Source of the DNA: Candidatus Solincola tengchongensis
GTDB taxonomy: Bacteria; Actinomycetota; Geothermincolia; Geothermincolales; RBG-13-55-18
DNA: 6,948 nucleotides
Direction: 5' to 3'
Assembly (NCBI GenBank): GCA_015711895.1
Contig: MU158651.1
Location: 556-7,503 of the forward strand
Below are positions 1-5,651 of the stretch, one piece after another. How positions within the stretch are numbered: position 1 is the stretch's first letter; each line of letters begins with the position of its first letter. The position numbers and the translations under genes were made by a program. The notes under the pieces were generated by a model that did no database searches, was not told the DNA's origin, and saw nothing but the letters and a program-made list of their open reading frames with translations.

Positions 1-555
1 GCGACGACGCACGTGGTGCGCATGTCCGGCCTGCAGGTCAAAGTGGACGCCCTCATCAACGCCCGCGGAGAGATCACCGACCTCTTCGTGGGGGATCCCG
101 TGGAGGAGTACGCGGCGGGGATCGAGGCGGCCAGGGAGCATTACGGGACCCCTGCCTCCCCCGGCAAGGACATCGTGGTGGCCAACGCCTACGCCAAGTA
201 CAACGAGATGGCCATCTGCATGCTCATGTCCATGATGACCGTGAACCTCCAGCGCGGGACCGTGGTGCTGGTGGTCAACGCGCCGGAGGGCCAGGTCTGT
301 CACTACCTCATCCGCAGTTTCGGGAAGGAATACGGCGGGGAGTTCTACATGCGGATGGGCCCACCCCCGCCGAGCCTAAAGATAATAGTCTGCACTGCCT
401 ATCCCGACCGGACCATGTGCGACCTCTTCGCTCCCATCGAGGCGGTCACCATGACCCGCGACTGGGAGGAGACCCTCGATATACTGGAGCGGGAATACCC
501 GGAACAGGCTTCGGTGGCGGTCATCCCCGACGGGACCATGCAGTTCTTCAGGTGA
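1..555 (+). CDS. LarA-like (DUF2088) nickel-dependent racemase family protein, C-terminal part
   Basis: The reading frame is open from base 1 to a TGA at 553-555, so 184 residues are visible and the start lies before the window. The GTG at 13 and ATG at 22 are internal codons, because the frame runs through them without a break. The visible part matches the C-terminal domain of the lactate racemase LarA/DUF2088 family. It has a DIVVANAYAKYNE segment near visible residue 57, NAPEGQVCHYL near 93, a Pro-rich PPPPSLKIIV stretch, and a VIPDGTMQFF ending. LarA proteins are cytoplasmic and use a nickel-pincer nucleotide to racemise lactate or related 2-hydroxy acids. The N-terminal catalytic half, with the cofactor-binding Lys and His residues, is outside the window, so the substrate cannot be inferred. 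No larB, larC or larE partner is visible. The family call is fairly firm and the reaction is open. Confidence 0.8.
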   Translation, partial: ATTHVVRMSGLQVKVDALINARGEITDLFVGDPVEEYAAGIEAAREHYGTPASPGKDIVVANAYAKYNEMAICMLMSMMTVNLQRGTVVLVVNAPEGQVCHYLIRSFGKEYGGEFYMRMGPPPPSLKIIVCTAYPDRTMCDLFAPIEAVTMTRDWEETLDILEREYPEQASVAVIPDGTMQFFR

Positions 556-556
556 G

Positions 557-650
557 AGACGGGCGAGATCGCCTCTCTGCGCCCCTTCTTGTCTGCGCCC
601 GCTGCCCGTCTAGCTTCGGAGAGTTCCTGGTGAGCCGGCCGAAAGACGGG
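557..650 (+). repeat. Three-part inverted repeat able to form two exclusive hairpins
   Basis: AGACGGGC at 557-564 is complementary to GCCCGTCT at 604-611. AGACGGG recurs at 644-650 and is complementary to the same CCCGTCT (605-611). The middle arm can therefore pair with either outer arm but not both. The second hairpin is extended by TTCGG (615-619) pairing with CCGAA (639-643), giving about 12 bp with a small bulge. It starts directly after the stop of the LarA-like gene. No U-tract follows, so a simple intrinsic terminator is not supported. Confidence 0.45.
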
Positions 651-885
651 TGTAAGGGAGAGCCGTGGGGGCGACGCCTGGTGACCTGCGTATCCGCTTG
701 GGGCGCGAAAGGGCCTTTCTTGGCCCGGGGATAACCGGCAGGCGGAGAGCGAGAGGCCATTAAGCTGATCTGCGGCGGGGAAGGAGTTTCAGGTTGCAAG
801 GGGTTAAGATCGAGCGCGCGTTATGTGGGGGATAGCGGCCTCTCCTTTCGCGAGGCTGAATACAGCCTGTGAAGCTACTGCGTCG

Positions 886-921
886 GGAGAGCCCACCTAC
901 GTAGGAGGCCTTCGGCTCTTT
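886..921 (+). repeat. Hairpin enclosing the palindrome CCTACGTAGG
   Basis: AGAGCC at 888-893 pairs with GGCTCT at 914-919, with two flanking G-T pairs possible. The loop contains the perfect 10-base palindrome CCTACGTAGG at 896-905. GGGAGAGCC occurs both here (885-893) and at 656-664. The role is unknown: it could be a structured RNA element or a protein-binding site. Confidence 0.35.
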
Positions 922-1044
922 GAAGTCCTTCACCCCGCGATGCCACCCGGAGATGCGAACAGGCATACCGTCACCGAGAGAAGACCTCCGGCTCTTTATT
1001 CCTTCAACGCGGATTCGCAACCGGATTTGCCGGCTCTGCTGAAG
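913..1044 (+). repeat. Three degenerate direct repeats with core CGGCTCT
   Basis: CGGCTCTTT occurs at 913-921 and again at 989-997, each followed a few bases later by CCTTCA (927-932 and 1001-1006). A third, looser copy, CGGCTCTGCTGAAG, lies at 1031-1044 and resembles CGGCTCTTTGAAG at 913-925. The first two units are 76 bp apart and look like an old tandem duplication. Spacing is uneven and the copies are imperfect, so this is not a CRISPR array. Confidence 0.35.
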
Positions 1045-1078
1045 TAAATATGGGCGTCTCCCGAAAATATTGAAAGCT

Positions 1079-1109
1079 CGTTCATTTGTGCCGGCAGAAC
1101 GTCTGAACG
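1079..1109. repeat. Inverted repeat CGTTCA/TGAACG upstream of the membrane-protein gene
   Basis: CGTTCA at 1079-1084 and TGAACG at 1104-1109 are perfect 6-base inverted arms separated by 19 bases. They lie about 80 bp before the membrane-protein start. GAACGT is also directly repeated within the right half. This could be an operator or a small hairpin. Arms this short could also arise by chance. Confidence 0.2.
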
Positions 1110-1186
1110 TGTGATTTCCCAAGCTGGACAGGGGCACTCTTCCCGACCGCCTTTGGTCCTGGATAACCGGGGCGCTGGCCTTAAAC

Positions 1187-1729
1187 GTGGTTCCTGTGGT
1201 CATGGAAACGGTCAACGCCTTCGCCGGCAAGGAGGTCATATCTCAGGATCTCATCTTCATCCTGTTCATCCTGGTCTTCATTCCCGTGCTGGTGGTGATA
1301 GGGATTCTTTACGTGGAGTTCAGAAAGCAGGGTTTCGCTTTCACGCGCGAGGCGGTCACCGTCCTCCTGCCATCCCTTCTTTTCTTCATCGGGGTGACGC
1401 TTGCGGTTCTCGTGGTGCCCATGGCGGGAAGCGACGTATCTCTGGGGGTGAGGATATCGGACATCTTCGCCCTGGTGGTCCAGGCGGCTGCCTTGTGCCT
1501 GGTGGCCTTCATGGCCATAACCATAGGAAGAGGCGTGGCCGGACGGCCCTTCCTCCTCATCTCTCTGGCCCTGGTGTGTATCATGATGCAGACCATCCTC
1601 ACGGCGCACATACGCCTGGTGGGGTTGATGAGCTCCACCGAACCGGCGGATTTTCTCCTTCACGTGGCTTACTATCTCCTCATACGAGCGGCGGATTTCC
1701 AGTACCGGATGAGCGCCGCAATTCTCTAA
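1187..1729 (+). CDS. Small multi-pass membrane protein of unknown function
   Basis: I do not recognise the family. The frame gives 180 residues from GTG at 1187, or 175 from ATG at 1202. Neither start has a clear ribosome binding site. A strong AAGGAGGT at 1229-1236 lies inside the gene but has no ATG, GTG or TTG in frame at a suitable distance. Hydrophobic segments lie at about residues 22-43, 57-78, 90-113 and 121-140, with a weaker fifth at 154-170. This indicates an integral cytoplasmic-membrane protein with four or five helices and short loops. There is no signal peptide, no obvious catalytic motif and no soluble domain. The consistent hydrophobic periodicity, absent from overlapping frames, supports a real gene. 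It ends with TAA 12 bp before the end of the convergent transporter gene. The unusual 4-5 helix architecture could represent a sensor-like membrane module without its output domain, but that is speculation. Confidence 0.65.
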   Translation: MVPVVMETVNAFAGKEVISQDLIFILFILVFIPVLVVIGILYVEFRKQGFAFTREAVTVLLPSLLFFIGVTLAVLVVPMAGSDVSLGVRISDIFALVVQAAALCLVAFMAITIGRGVAGRPFLLISLALVCIMMQTILTAHIRLVGLMSSTEPADFLLHVAYYLLIRAADFQYRMSAAIL

Positions 1730-1741
1730 AAGGTGGCCGCC

Positions 1742-2185
1742 CTACGACATCACCGCAAGGCAAGCTCCTCCGATCATCACGGCTACGCCGAGGAGCTTGA
1801 GAGGGTTGACGGATGAGTGCGGTGAGCTCCAGAGGGCGAAATGGCTTATCAGCAATCCGGCCGTGACCTGACCCGTGAGCTGCAGCACGTTGGTGGCGCC
1901 GGCGCCTATACGCGGGATGATGACGGCGATGGCCAGAACCAGCGCTGCCCCCATGGCCCCGGCGAGGAAGAGGAAAGGGTTGACGTCCGTGATGCGGGTG
2001 ATGGCGGAGCGGCCGGGGCTGGCCAGCCAGATGATCACCGCCACCAGTGCACCGATTACCCAGAAGACCGCGTTGGCGGCACGGGCGTTCTCTATCTTCT
2101 GGCCCACGTCAGCGTTCATGGCCAGGTGAACCGCTATGATCAGGCCCACCACGAAAGCCAAGAGGTAATAGAGGATCTTGTTCAT
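1742..2185 (-). CDS. DMT-superfamily transporter, YdcZ/DUF606 type
   Basis: This 147-residue protein has five predicted membrane helices, at about residues 4-23, 38-55, 71-90, 98-117 and 128-146. The C-terminal half carries the pattern typical of the YdcZ/DUF606 family: GATNVLQLTGQ, then LLISHFAL, then PLKLLGVAVMIGG. Family members are about 140-150 residues long, so this copy is full length. They are half-size relatives of EamA/DMT exporters and are thought to act as dimers in the inner membrane. The substrate is unknown. The ATG at 2185 is preceded by a purine-rich AAAAGGGGGGG (C-run at 2188-2194 on the plus strand). Translation ends at an amber codon (1742-1744), and the length shows that this TAG is a genuine stop. 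It is the last of the minus-strand genes and converges with the membrane-protein gene 12 bp away. Confidence 0.85.
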   Translation of the reverse strand: MNKILYYLLAFVVGLIIAVHLAMNADVGQKIENARAANAVFWVIGALVAVIIWLASPGRSAITRITDVNPFLFLAGAMGAALVLAIAVIIPRIGAGATNVLQLTGQVTAGLLISHFALWSSPHSSVNPLKLLGVAVMIGGACLAVMS

Positions 2186-2431
2186 TGCCCCCCCTTTTCT
2201 TCCTACCTCCAGTACAAGAAATGCCGTTGCCTGTGCTCATCAGGCCACGGGAGCAGGAATCCCACCTTCTCGTTTAGGGACGAGCATCTCATAGTGAACC
2301 GAGCAACCCAGCCTCTTTCCGCGGGCGCCGCTTGCTCCCTGGCCATTTCCCCTTACCGGCGGCGACACTTCCATCTTTGGAATCTCGGATAAATTTCCCG
2401 GTCCTCAGAGAAGCCGAGACTCACCCTCCCC

Positions 2432-2447
2432 TTACCGCTGGCGGTAA
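2432..2447. repeat. Perfect inverted repeat after the oxidoreductase stop codon
   Basis: TTACCGC (2432-2438) and GCGGTAA (2441-2447) are 7-base inverted arms with a 2-base spacer, four bases downstream of the oxidoreductase TGA. As RNA this forms a 6-bp stem with a 4-base loop. No T-run follows on the minus strand, so an intrinsic terminator is only weakly supported. A related CCCTTACCGGCGGCG lies at about 2350-2364. Confidence 0.3.
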
Positions 2448-2451
2448 TCTT

Positions 2452-3600
2452 TCATCCCAGCTCCTCCAGATATACCTCCCGCCCCTCACGTGCCGAGGTT
2501 ATGGCGGCAAGGGCGAACCGCAGCACCTCCCTTCCCTCGCGTGGTGTAAGACGCGGGGTTTTTCCCTCGCGCAGACAGTCCAGCATGTGCCGGGTGCAGT
2601 CGCGGAAGCTGGCCCCCCAGTCCGCTTCCAGGGAGGAATACGCGGTCAGCTCTCCGTCGCGGTAAAAGAGCAGGGGCGGGATGGCAAGCATATTCCCGTG
2701 ACCGCGGGTTATCCATATGACACCCCGCGTCCCGGTCACCTCCACCCGGTCGTCGGCCGCGTAATAGTCCGACCTGATGTACAGGTCGTAGGCCCAGGTG
2801 AAGTCAATGCTTCCGAAGATCTTGCGGTCGCGGTATTTCCAGATACAGATGCTGGGCGCGTCCACGCACCGTCCTTCCCCGAGGGGGAGCTCTTCCATCC
2901 AGGCGTACACCTTCTCCACCTCACCGAGGAGGTAAAGGGCCATGGAAAACTTACGGTACCCGTCGTCGAAGACGAAGGGACCTCCGCCGCAGCTCCGTTT
3001 GTCGACCCGCCAGGCCCACGATTCGAGGGGGACCTCCCACCCCCCGGCGGCGGCCCCGGACAAGGTTCGCATGCGGATGTTGAGCGGTTCCCCTATGGCT
3101 CCGCCCTCAATGAGCTCCCTGGCCTTCATCACCGGCGGATAGAAGACGAAGTTCTCGTACACCCGGAGCACGACGCCCGACTCCTCCGCCGCAGAGGCGA
3201 TTTCGTCCACCTCCGCGAGACTCAGCGCGGGTGGTTTCTGGAGGGAGACATGTTTGCCTGCCCGGGCCGCCGCGATGGCCATCTCCCGGTGCAAGTGATG
3301 GGGAGTGAGGATCTCCACCAGGTCGATATCCGGGTCCTCCAAGAGCCGGCGGTAGTCCGGATATCCTTTTGGAATGGAATATGTTGCCAGACGCTGGCGC
3401 AGCTTGTCCTCCGAGATGTCCGCGGCGGCGAGGACGACCGCGTCCTCCCGCCCCTCGTAGCCCAGCATGTGTAGGTCGAATATCCTTCCGCACCCGATGA
3501 TCCCCACGCCCGTGGGCTTGCCCTTCACGGCCTTCACCTCCCTCCCGTCGGGAAGCTCGTGCCCCGCGCCATACGTGCTGCTTCCGCTGCTTACGGTCAT
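2452..3600 (-). CDS. Gfo/Idh/MocA-family NAD(P)-dependent oxidoreductase
   Basis: The protein is 382 residues from ATG at 3600. An N-terminal Rossmann fold begins with GVGIIGCGRI at residues 31-40. Asp61 ends the second strand (VVLAAAD), and residues 116-124 read GKHVSLQKP with the family catalytic Lys at 122. The usual EKP is QKP here. A C-terminal alpha/beta domain follows, with GGGPFVFDDGYRKF at 205-218. Such enzymes oxidise or reduce sugars, inositols or related hydroxyl/aldehyde compounds in the cytoplasm. The substrate cannot be read from sequence. The start is uncertain: GTG at 3528 (residue 25) has an excellent GGGAGGGAGG (3537-3546) 8 bases upstream and would place the Rossmann fold near the N-terminus, whereas ATG 3600 lacks a clear site. 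I therefore suspect 3528 is the true start. Arg216 occupies the place where relatives usually have the active-site His. The gene begins 61 bp after the slipin stop. Confidence 0.85.
   Translation of the reverse strand: MTVSSGSSTYGAGHELPDGREVKAVKGKPTGVGIIGCGRIFDLHMLGYEGREDAVVLAAADISEDKLRQRLATYSIPKGYPDYRRLLEDPDIDLVEILTPHHLHREMAIAAARAGKHVSLQKPPALSLAEVDEIASAAEESGVVLRVYENFVFYPPVMKARELIEGGAIGEPLNIRMRTLSGAAAGGWEVPLESWAWRVDKRSCGGGPFVFDDGYRKFSMALYLLGEVEKVYAWMEELPLGEGRCVDAPSICIWKYRDRKIFGSIDFTWAYDLYIRSDYYAADDRVEVTGTRGVIWITRGHGNMLAIPPLLFYRDGELTAYSSLEADWGASFRDCTRHMLDCLREGKTPRLTPREGREVLRFALAAITSAREGREVYLEELG
3537..3546 (-). promoter_or_regulatory. Ribosome binding site favouring the GTG start at 3528 of the oxidoreductase
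   Basis: On the minus strand the bases read GGGAGGGAGG, 8 bases before the GTG at 3528-3526. The ATG at 3600 has nothing comparable. This supports a start 24 codons downstream of the longest frame. Confidence 0.5.
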
Positions 3601-3640
3601 TTATGCGCCGTCAGGGTATTGACCTCGTGAAACTTGTCCT

Positions 3641-3657
3641 GAAGGCGGAAAGCCTTC
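3641..3657 (-). terminator. Hairpin just after the slipin stop codon
   Basis: GAAGGC (3641-3646) and GCCTTC (3652-3657) form a perfect 6-bp stem with a 5-base loop, four bases past the slipin TGA in the direction of transcription. No clear U-run follows. It may be a weak terminator or an mRNA 3'-stabilising hairpin between the slipin and oxidoreductase genes. Confidence 0.35.
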
Positions 3658-3661
3658 TCCG

Positions 3662-4012
3662 TCAACTCTTAACATACTTTTCCAGGGCCTTGAAGATCTC
3701 AATGGGCAGGAGGAAGACGATGGTGTTGCTCTGGTCCGAGGAGAGGTCGGTCAGCGTGGAGAGGGTGCGCAGGAACAGGCCACCGTGAGAGCGGGCGATG
3801 ATCTCGGCGGCCTGAGCGATGTTCTCAGCGGCGATACGGTCGCCCTCCGCCTTGATGATCACCGCATCCTTCTCCCTCTCCGCCTCGGCAGCGCGGGCCA
3901 GGGCTCGCTGCAGGTTCCCCGGGAGCTCTATGTCTTTGAGCTCCACGGCGGTTACCTTTATACCCCAGGGGTCAGTCTCCTTGTCCACAATGCTCTGGAT
4001 GCGCATGGCCAC
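3662..4012 (-). CDS. Slipin/stomatin-like (band 7, SPFH) protein, C-terminal fragment beyond an in-frame amber codon
   Basis: This is the second half of the slipin gene, in the same reading frame as the first half and separated from it by TAG at 4016-4018. It encodes 116 residues from GTG 4012. It starts with the end of the SPFH domain (ETDPWGIKVTAVELKDIELP, residues 11-30), continues with an Ala/Glu-rich coiled coil (RALARAAEAEREKDAV, then AEGDRIAAENIAQAAEII), and ends with the conserved slipin tail (LRTLSTLTDL, SNTIVFLLPIEIF). The tail is complete and no further stop or shift is present, so the damage is a single codon. GTG 4012 has AGGAAAGG about 6 bases upstream, overlapping the end of the first half, so re-initiation is conceivable. 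A fragment lacking the membrane anchor would be soluble and probably not a working slipin. Confidence 0.75.
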   Translation of the reverse strand: MAMRIQSIVDKETDPWGIKVTAVELKDIELPGNLQRALARAAEAEREKDAVIIKAEGDRIAAENIAQAAEIIARSHGGLFLRTLSTLTDLSSDQSNTIVFLLPIEIFKALEKYVKS

Positions 4013-4015
4013 CCG

Positions 4016-4420
4016 CTACCTTTCCTGCAGGAGCTCGTTGAGGCTCACCTCGCCCACCGTGTTCCTCATGGTGGTCTGAGCAAGTTGTGAGATAGCGTTG
4101 AAGTAATCGCTTACCTCTATGACCGCCTTGGCCGCGTCGAAGACGCGGAAGTAGAGGACAGCGTTTATCGTCGTGGACACGTTGTCCTTGGTTATGGCCA
4201 CCTGGGAGGGGACATCCATCACCGTGACCCGCATATCCACCTTGACCATGCGCTGGAAAATGGGGAGGGCCAGCCGCCAGCCAGGGTTGCATACCTTGCT
4301 GAACTTTCCGAAAGTGAACTTGACCCCCCTCTCGTACTCGTTGATGACCCGGATCCCCGAGAGGATATATAAGGTCAGGACGGCGACGACGGGCACGATT
4401 ACAGAAACAGAGGCGTTCAT
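4016..4420 (-). CDS. Slipin/stomatin-like (band 7, SPFH) protein, N-terminal fragment ending at an internal amber codon
   Basis: Slipins are membrane-anchored SPFH proteins that oligomerise at the cytoplasmic membrane and are often linked to NfeD proteins, though no nfeD is seen here. Start chosen: ATG 4420, with AAGGAGGT (plus-strand 4427-4434) 6 bases upstream. The ATG at 4426 is too close to that site, and the longest frame (to 4462) has no such site. From 4420 there are 134 residues: a membrane anchor at about 4-23, then the SPFH domain with INEYERGVKFTFGKF, PGWRLALPIFQRMVKVDMR, MDVPSQVAITKDNV and the hallmark AISQLAQTTMRNTVGE. The frame stops at TAG 4016-4018, directly after LLQER. Relatives continue there with an acidic residue and then the segment found in the next frame. 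Reading through the TAG gives 252 residues to 3662, a normal slipin length. The gene is therefore a recent pseudogene, a recoded gene or a sequencing error. Confidence 0.75.
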   Translation of the reverse strand: MNASVSVIVPVVAVLTLYILSGIRVINEYERGVKFTFGKFSKVCNPGWRLALPIFQRMVKVDMRVTVMDVPSQVAITKDNVSTTINAVLYFRVFDAAKAVIEVSDYFNAISQLAQTTMRNTVGEVSLNELLQER

Positions 4421-4426
4421 TGCCAT

Positions 4427-4434
4427 ACCTCCTT
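4427..4434 (-). promoter_or_regulatory. Ribosome binding site of the slipin gene
   Basis: The minus strand reads AAGGAGGT, a near-perfect Shine-Dalgarno, 6 bases before ATG 4420. It decides the start among three in-frame ATGs (4462, 4426, 4420). Confidence 0.7.
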
Positions 4435-4528
4435 GGGTTGTTTGACGGGCAACATTCAACAAAGCTTTCTCCTCATGACCATGAATACCCTTTTAGAGCG
4501 AAGTATGGCTAAGTGGCGAGGCCCGCGT

Positions 4529-4750
4529 GTTCTCCTTCTGGAGCCCGGCAAAGTTTGGGAAGCCCTCAAGATAGGTTCGCTGTCCCGTGCGGTCGAGAAC
4601 CTGTATCCAGACGAACTCTACCCGTTCCCTCAGCCCTTTGATGCCCGGAGAGATTCTGGCGGACGTTCAAGTGCCTGGGCAGCGGGTGCATATCCGGGAT
4701 GAACCTCAGCGGCTTACGCGCTGCCTTTCGATCCCTGGCGGTCGGGCCAC
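4529..4750 (-). pseudogene. Probable decayed peptide deformylase remnant
   Basis: No intact gene lies between trpA and slipin, but minus-strand translation shows scattered peptide deformylase (Def) features in three frames. At 4650-4580 the frame reads SPGIKGLRERVEFVWIQVL then DRTGQ. This matches the block after the EGCLS metal motif: PGI.G, then R, E, alternating V/I, and LDR.G, with exactly 14 residues between PGI and LD as in E. coli Def. It continues with LEGF and LQKEN (4543-4529) where Def has the QHExDH zinc motif, now degraded. Upstream, RFIPDM (4706-4689) resembles the (V/L)xINPE strand. VARPPGIER (4750-4724) resembles a broken GLAAPQVGI motif. These pieces are in different frames, with a TGA at 4708-4706. 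Def removes the formyl group from nascent proteins, so a working copy would have to be elsewhere in the genome. The call rests on recognised motifs, not on an alignment. Confidence 0.4.
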
Positions 4751-4817
4751 TTGCCTTCTCTCAACCCATCTCCCGTTCCGCATCACGGTTCGCCATCCTC
4801 TATTTCAGTGTACGGTT

Positions 4818-4837
4818 AGCGGGACCGCCGTTCCACT
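4818..4837 (-). terminator. Hairpin downstream of trpA
   Basis: On the minus strand AGTGGAAC, GGCG, GTCCCGCT forms an 8-position stem with one mismatch and one G-U pair around a 4-base loop, about 6 bases after the trpA TGA. No U-tract follows. It is a possible terminator or 3' processing hairpin for trpBA. Confidence 0.3.
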
Positions 4838-4843
4838 TAAAGA

Positions 4844-5647
4844 TCAGTCCGATTCCAGCGCGCCGCGCAGGCCCGCGGCCAGGGCGGACACGGCGAGAGC
4901 CGGGTCCCTCCCTGCGTCGATGGCCTCCAGGGCCGCTTTTACCAGTGCGCTGCCCACGATGACCCCGTCAGCCAGCCTGCCCACTTCCCGGCACTGTTCC
5001 GGGTTGGATACCCCAAGCCCTGCGGCGATGGGCTTGGTGCAGAAGCGGCGCGCTCTCTCCAGGAACGGTCCCAGCTCCCGCGACAGGCTCTCCCGTGGGC
5101 CCGTGATCCCCTTGACGGCGAAGCAGTAAAGGAACCCCCGGGTCAGCTCGCCGAGCATGCGCAGGCGCTCGTCGGAGGTGGTCATGGAGGCGAAGAGGAT
5201 CACCGCGAGGCCGTGCTCCTCGGCCGTCTCCCTCCAGTCGCCCATCTCCTCCGGGGGGAGGTCCGGGATGAGTATCCCGTCCGCTCCGGCCTCCGCGGCG
5301 GCGGAGGCGAAACGACCGTGTCCCAGGCGGTGCACGGGGTTGTAGTAGGTCATGATGAGGAGGGGCTTTTGCGTGGCCTTCCTGAGGTCCTTGACCAGAC
5401 CGAAGACGTCGCTGGGCCGGAAACCCGCCTGAAGGGCCCGGAAGGACGATTCCTGTATCACCGGCCCGTCCAGTACCGGGTCGGAAAAGGGGATGCCCAC
5501 TTCCAGGGCGTCACAGTGTTCCAGCAGAGCGAGGCATATGCGCAGCGATGTCTCCCGTTCCGGGAAACCGGCGGTATGGAACCCGATGAGGGCGGCGCGG
5601 CCTCCGGTGTCTTCGAACATGCCTTCAAGTCTCTTTATCCCGTCCAA
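4844..5647 (-). CDS. trpA: Tryptophan synthase alpha chain
   Basis: TrpA cleaves indole-3-glycerol phosphate to indole and glyceraldehyde 3-phosphate. The indole is channelled to TrpB inside the alpha2beta2 complex in the cytoplasm. The chosen TTG start at 5647 has AAGGAGGG (plus-strand 5652-5659) about 5 bases before it and gives 267 residues, the normal family length. The frame stays open further upstream into trpB, but that stretch is not TrpA-like. The signature LEVGIPFSDPVLDGP holds the catalytic Glu and Asp at residues 49 and 60, the same numbers as in the Salmonella enzyme. Other conserved parts are TYYNPVHRLG, DGILIPDLPPEE, GITGPRE and the phosphate-binding AAGLGVSNPEQ and VIVGSALVK. 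The usual P-F-x-TAGDP near the N-terminus reads GFHTAGFP here. Of the 91-bp gap to trpB, 5699-5712 can form a small CGGCG/CGCCG hairpin. Confidence 0.95.
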   Translation of the reverse strand: MDGIKRLEGMFEDTGGRAALIGFHTAGFPERETSLRICLALLEHCDALEVGIPFSDPVLDGPVIQESSFRALQAGFRPSDVFGLVKDLRKATQKPLLIMTYYNPVHRLGHGRFASAAAEAGADGILIPDLPPEEMGDWRETAEEHGLAVILFASMTTSDERLRMLGELTRGFLYCFAVKGITGPRESLSRELGPFLERARRFCTKPIAAGLGVSNPEQCREVGRLADGVIVGSALVKAALEAIDAGRDPALAVSALAAGLRGALESD

Positions 5648-5651
5648 CGAA

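Larger units (their letters stand above)
556..1186. other. 631-bp stretch without a convincing gene; rich in inverted repeats
   Basis: No reading frame here resembles a known protein. The open frames on both strands are Arg/Pro/Ser-rich and look like chance frames in GC-rich DNA. The stretch contains several hairpin-capable segments (557-650, 886-921, 940-966, 1079-1109) and short repeated elements, listed separately. No tRNA, tmRNA, RNase P, SRP or riboswitch consensus that I know was recognised. It could hold the 3' end of the LarA-like transcript, the leader of the membrane-protein gene at 1187, an unrecognised structured RNA, or a decayed gene. Confidence 0.5.

Noticed and set aside
711..726. 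GGGCC/GGCCC hairpin as an intrinsic terminator of the LarA-like gene
   Set aside because: Only a 5-bp stem with no U-tract after it, more than 150 bp past the stop codon.
913..1044. CGGCTCT repeats as a CRISPR array
   Set aside because: Only three short, imperfect copies with unequal spacing and no cas genes nearby.
1229..1236. AAGGAGGT as the ribosome site of the membrane-protein gene
   Set aside because: No ATG, GTG or TTG lies in frame at a usable distance downstream, and the bases encode Lys-Glu-Val within the open frame.
760..1239. Minus-strand open frame of 159 codons in the non-coding stretch
   Set aside because: Arg/Ser/Pro-rich without domain, hydrophobic pattern or conserved motif, and it overlaps the start of the membrane-protein gene.
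2332..3474. Plus-strand open frame (380 codons) opposite the oxidoreductase gene
   Set aside because: It is antisense to a clear Gfo/Idh/MocA gene. Its product has low complexity and no recognisable family.
4016..4018. Pyrrolysine or general amber reassignment as an explanation for the slipin TAG
   Set aside because: The transporter gene at 1742-2185 ends at a TAG that must be a true stop by protein length, and no pyl genes are in the window. Site-specific readthrough remains possible but unsupported.
4433..4702. Plus-strand open frame of 89 codons between slipin and trpA
   Set aside because: No family resemblance and no ribosome site. The opposite strand carries the deformylase-like motifs, which explain the region better.
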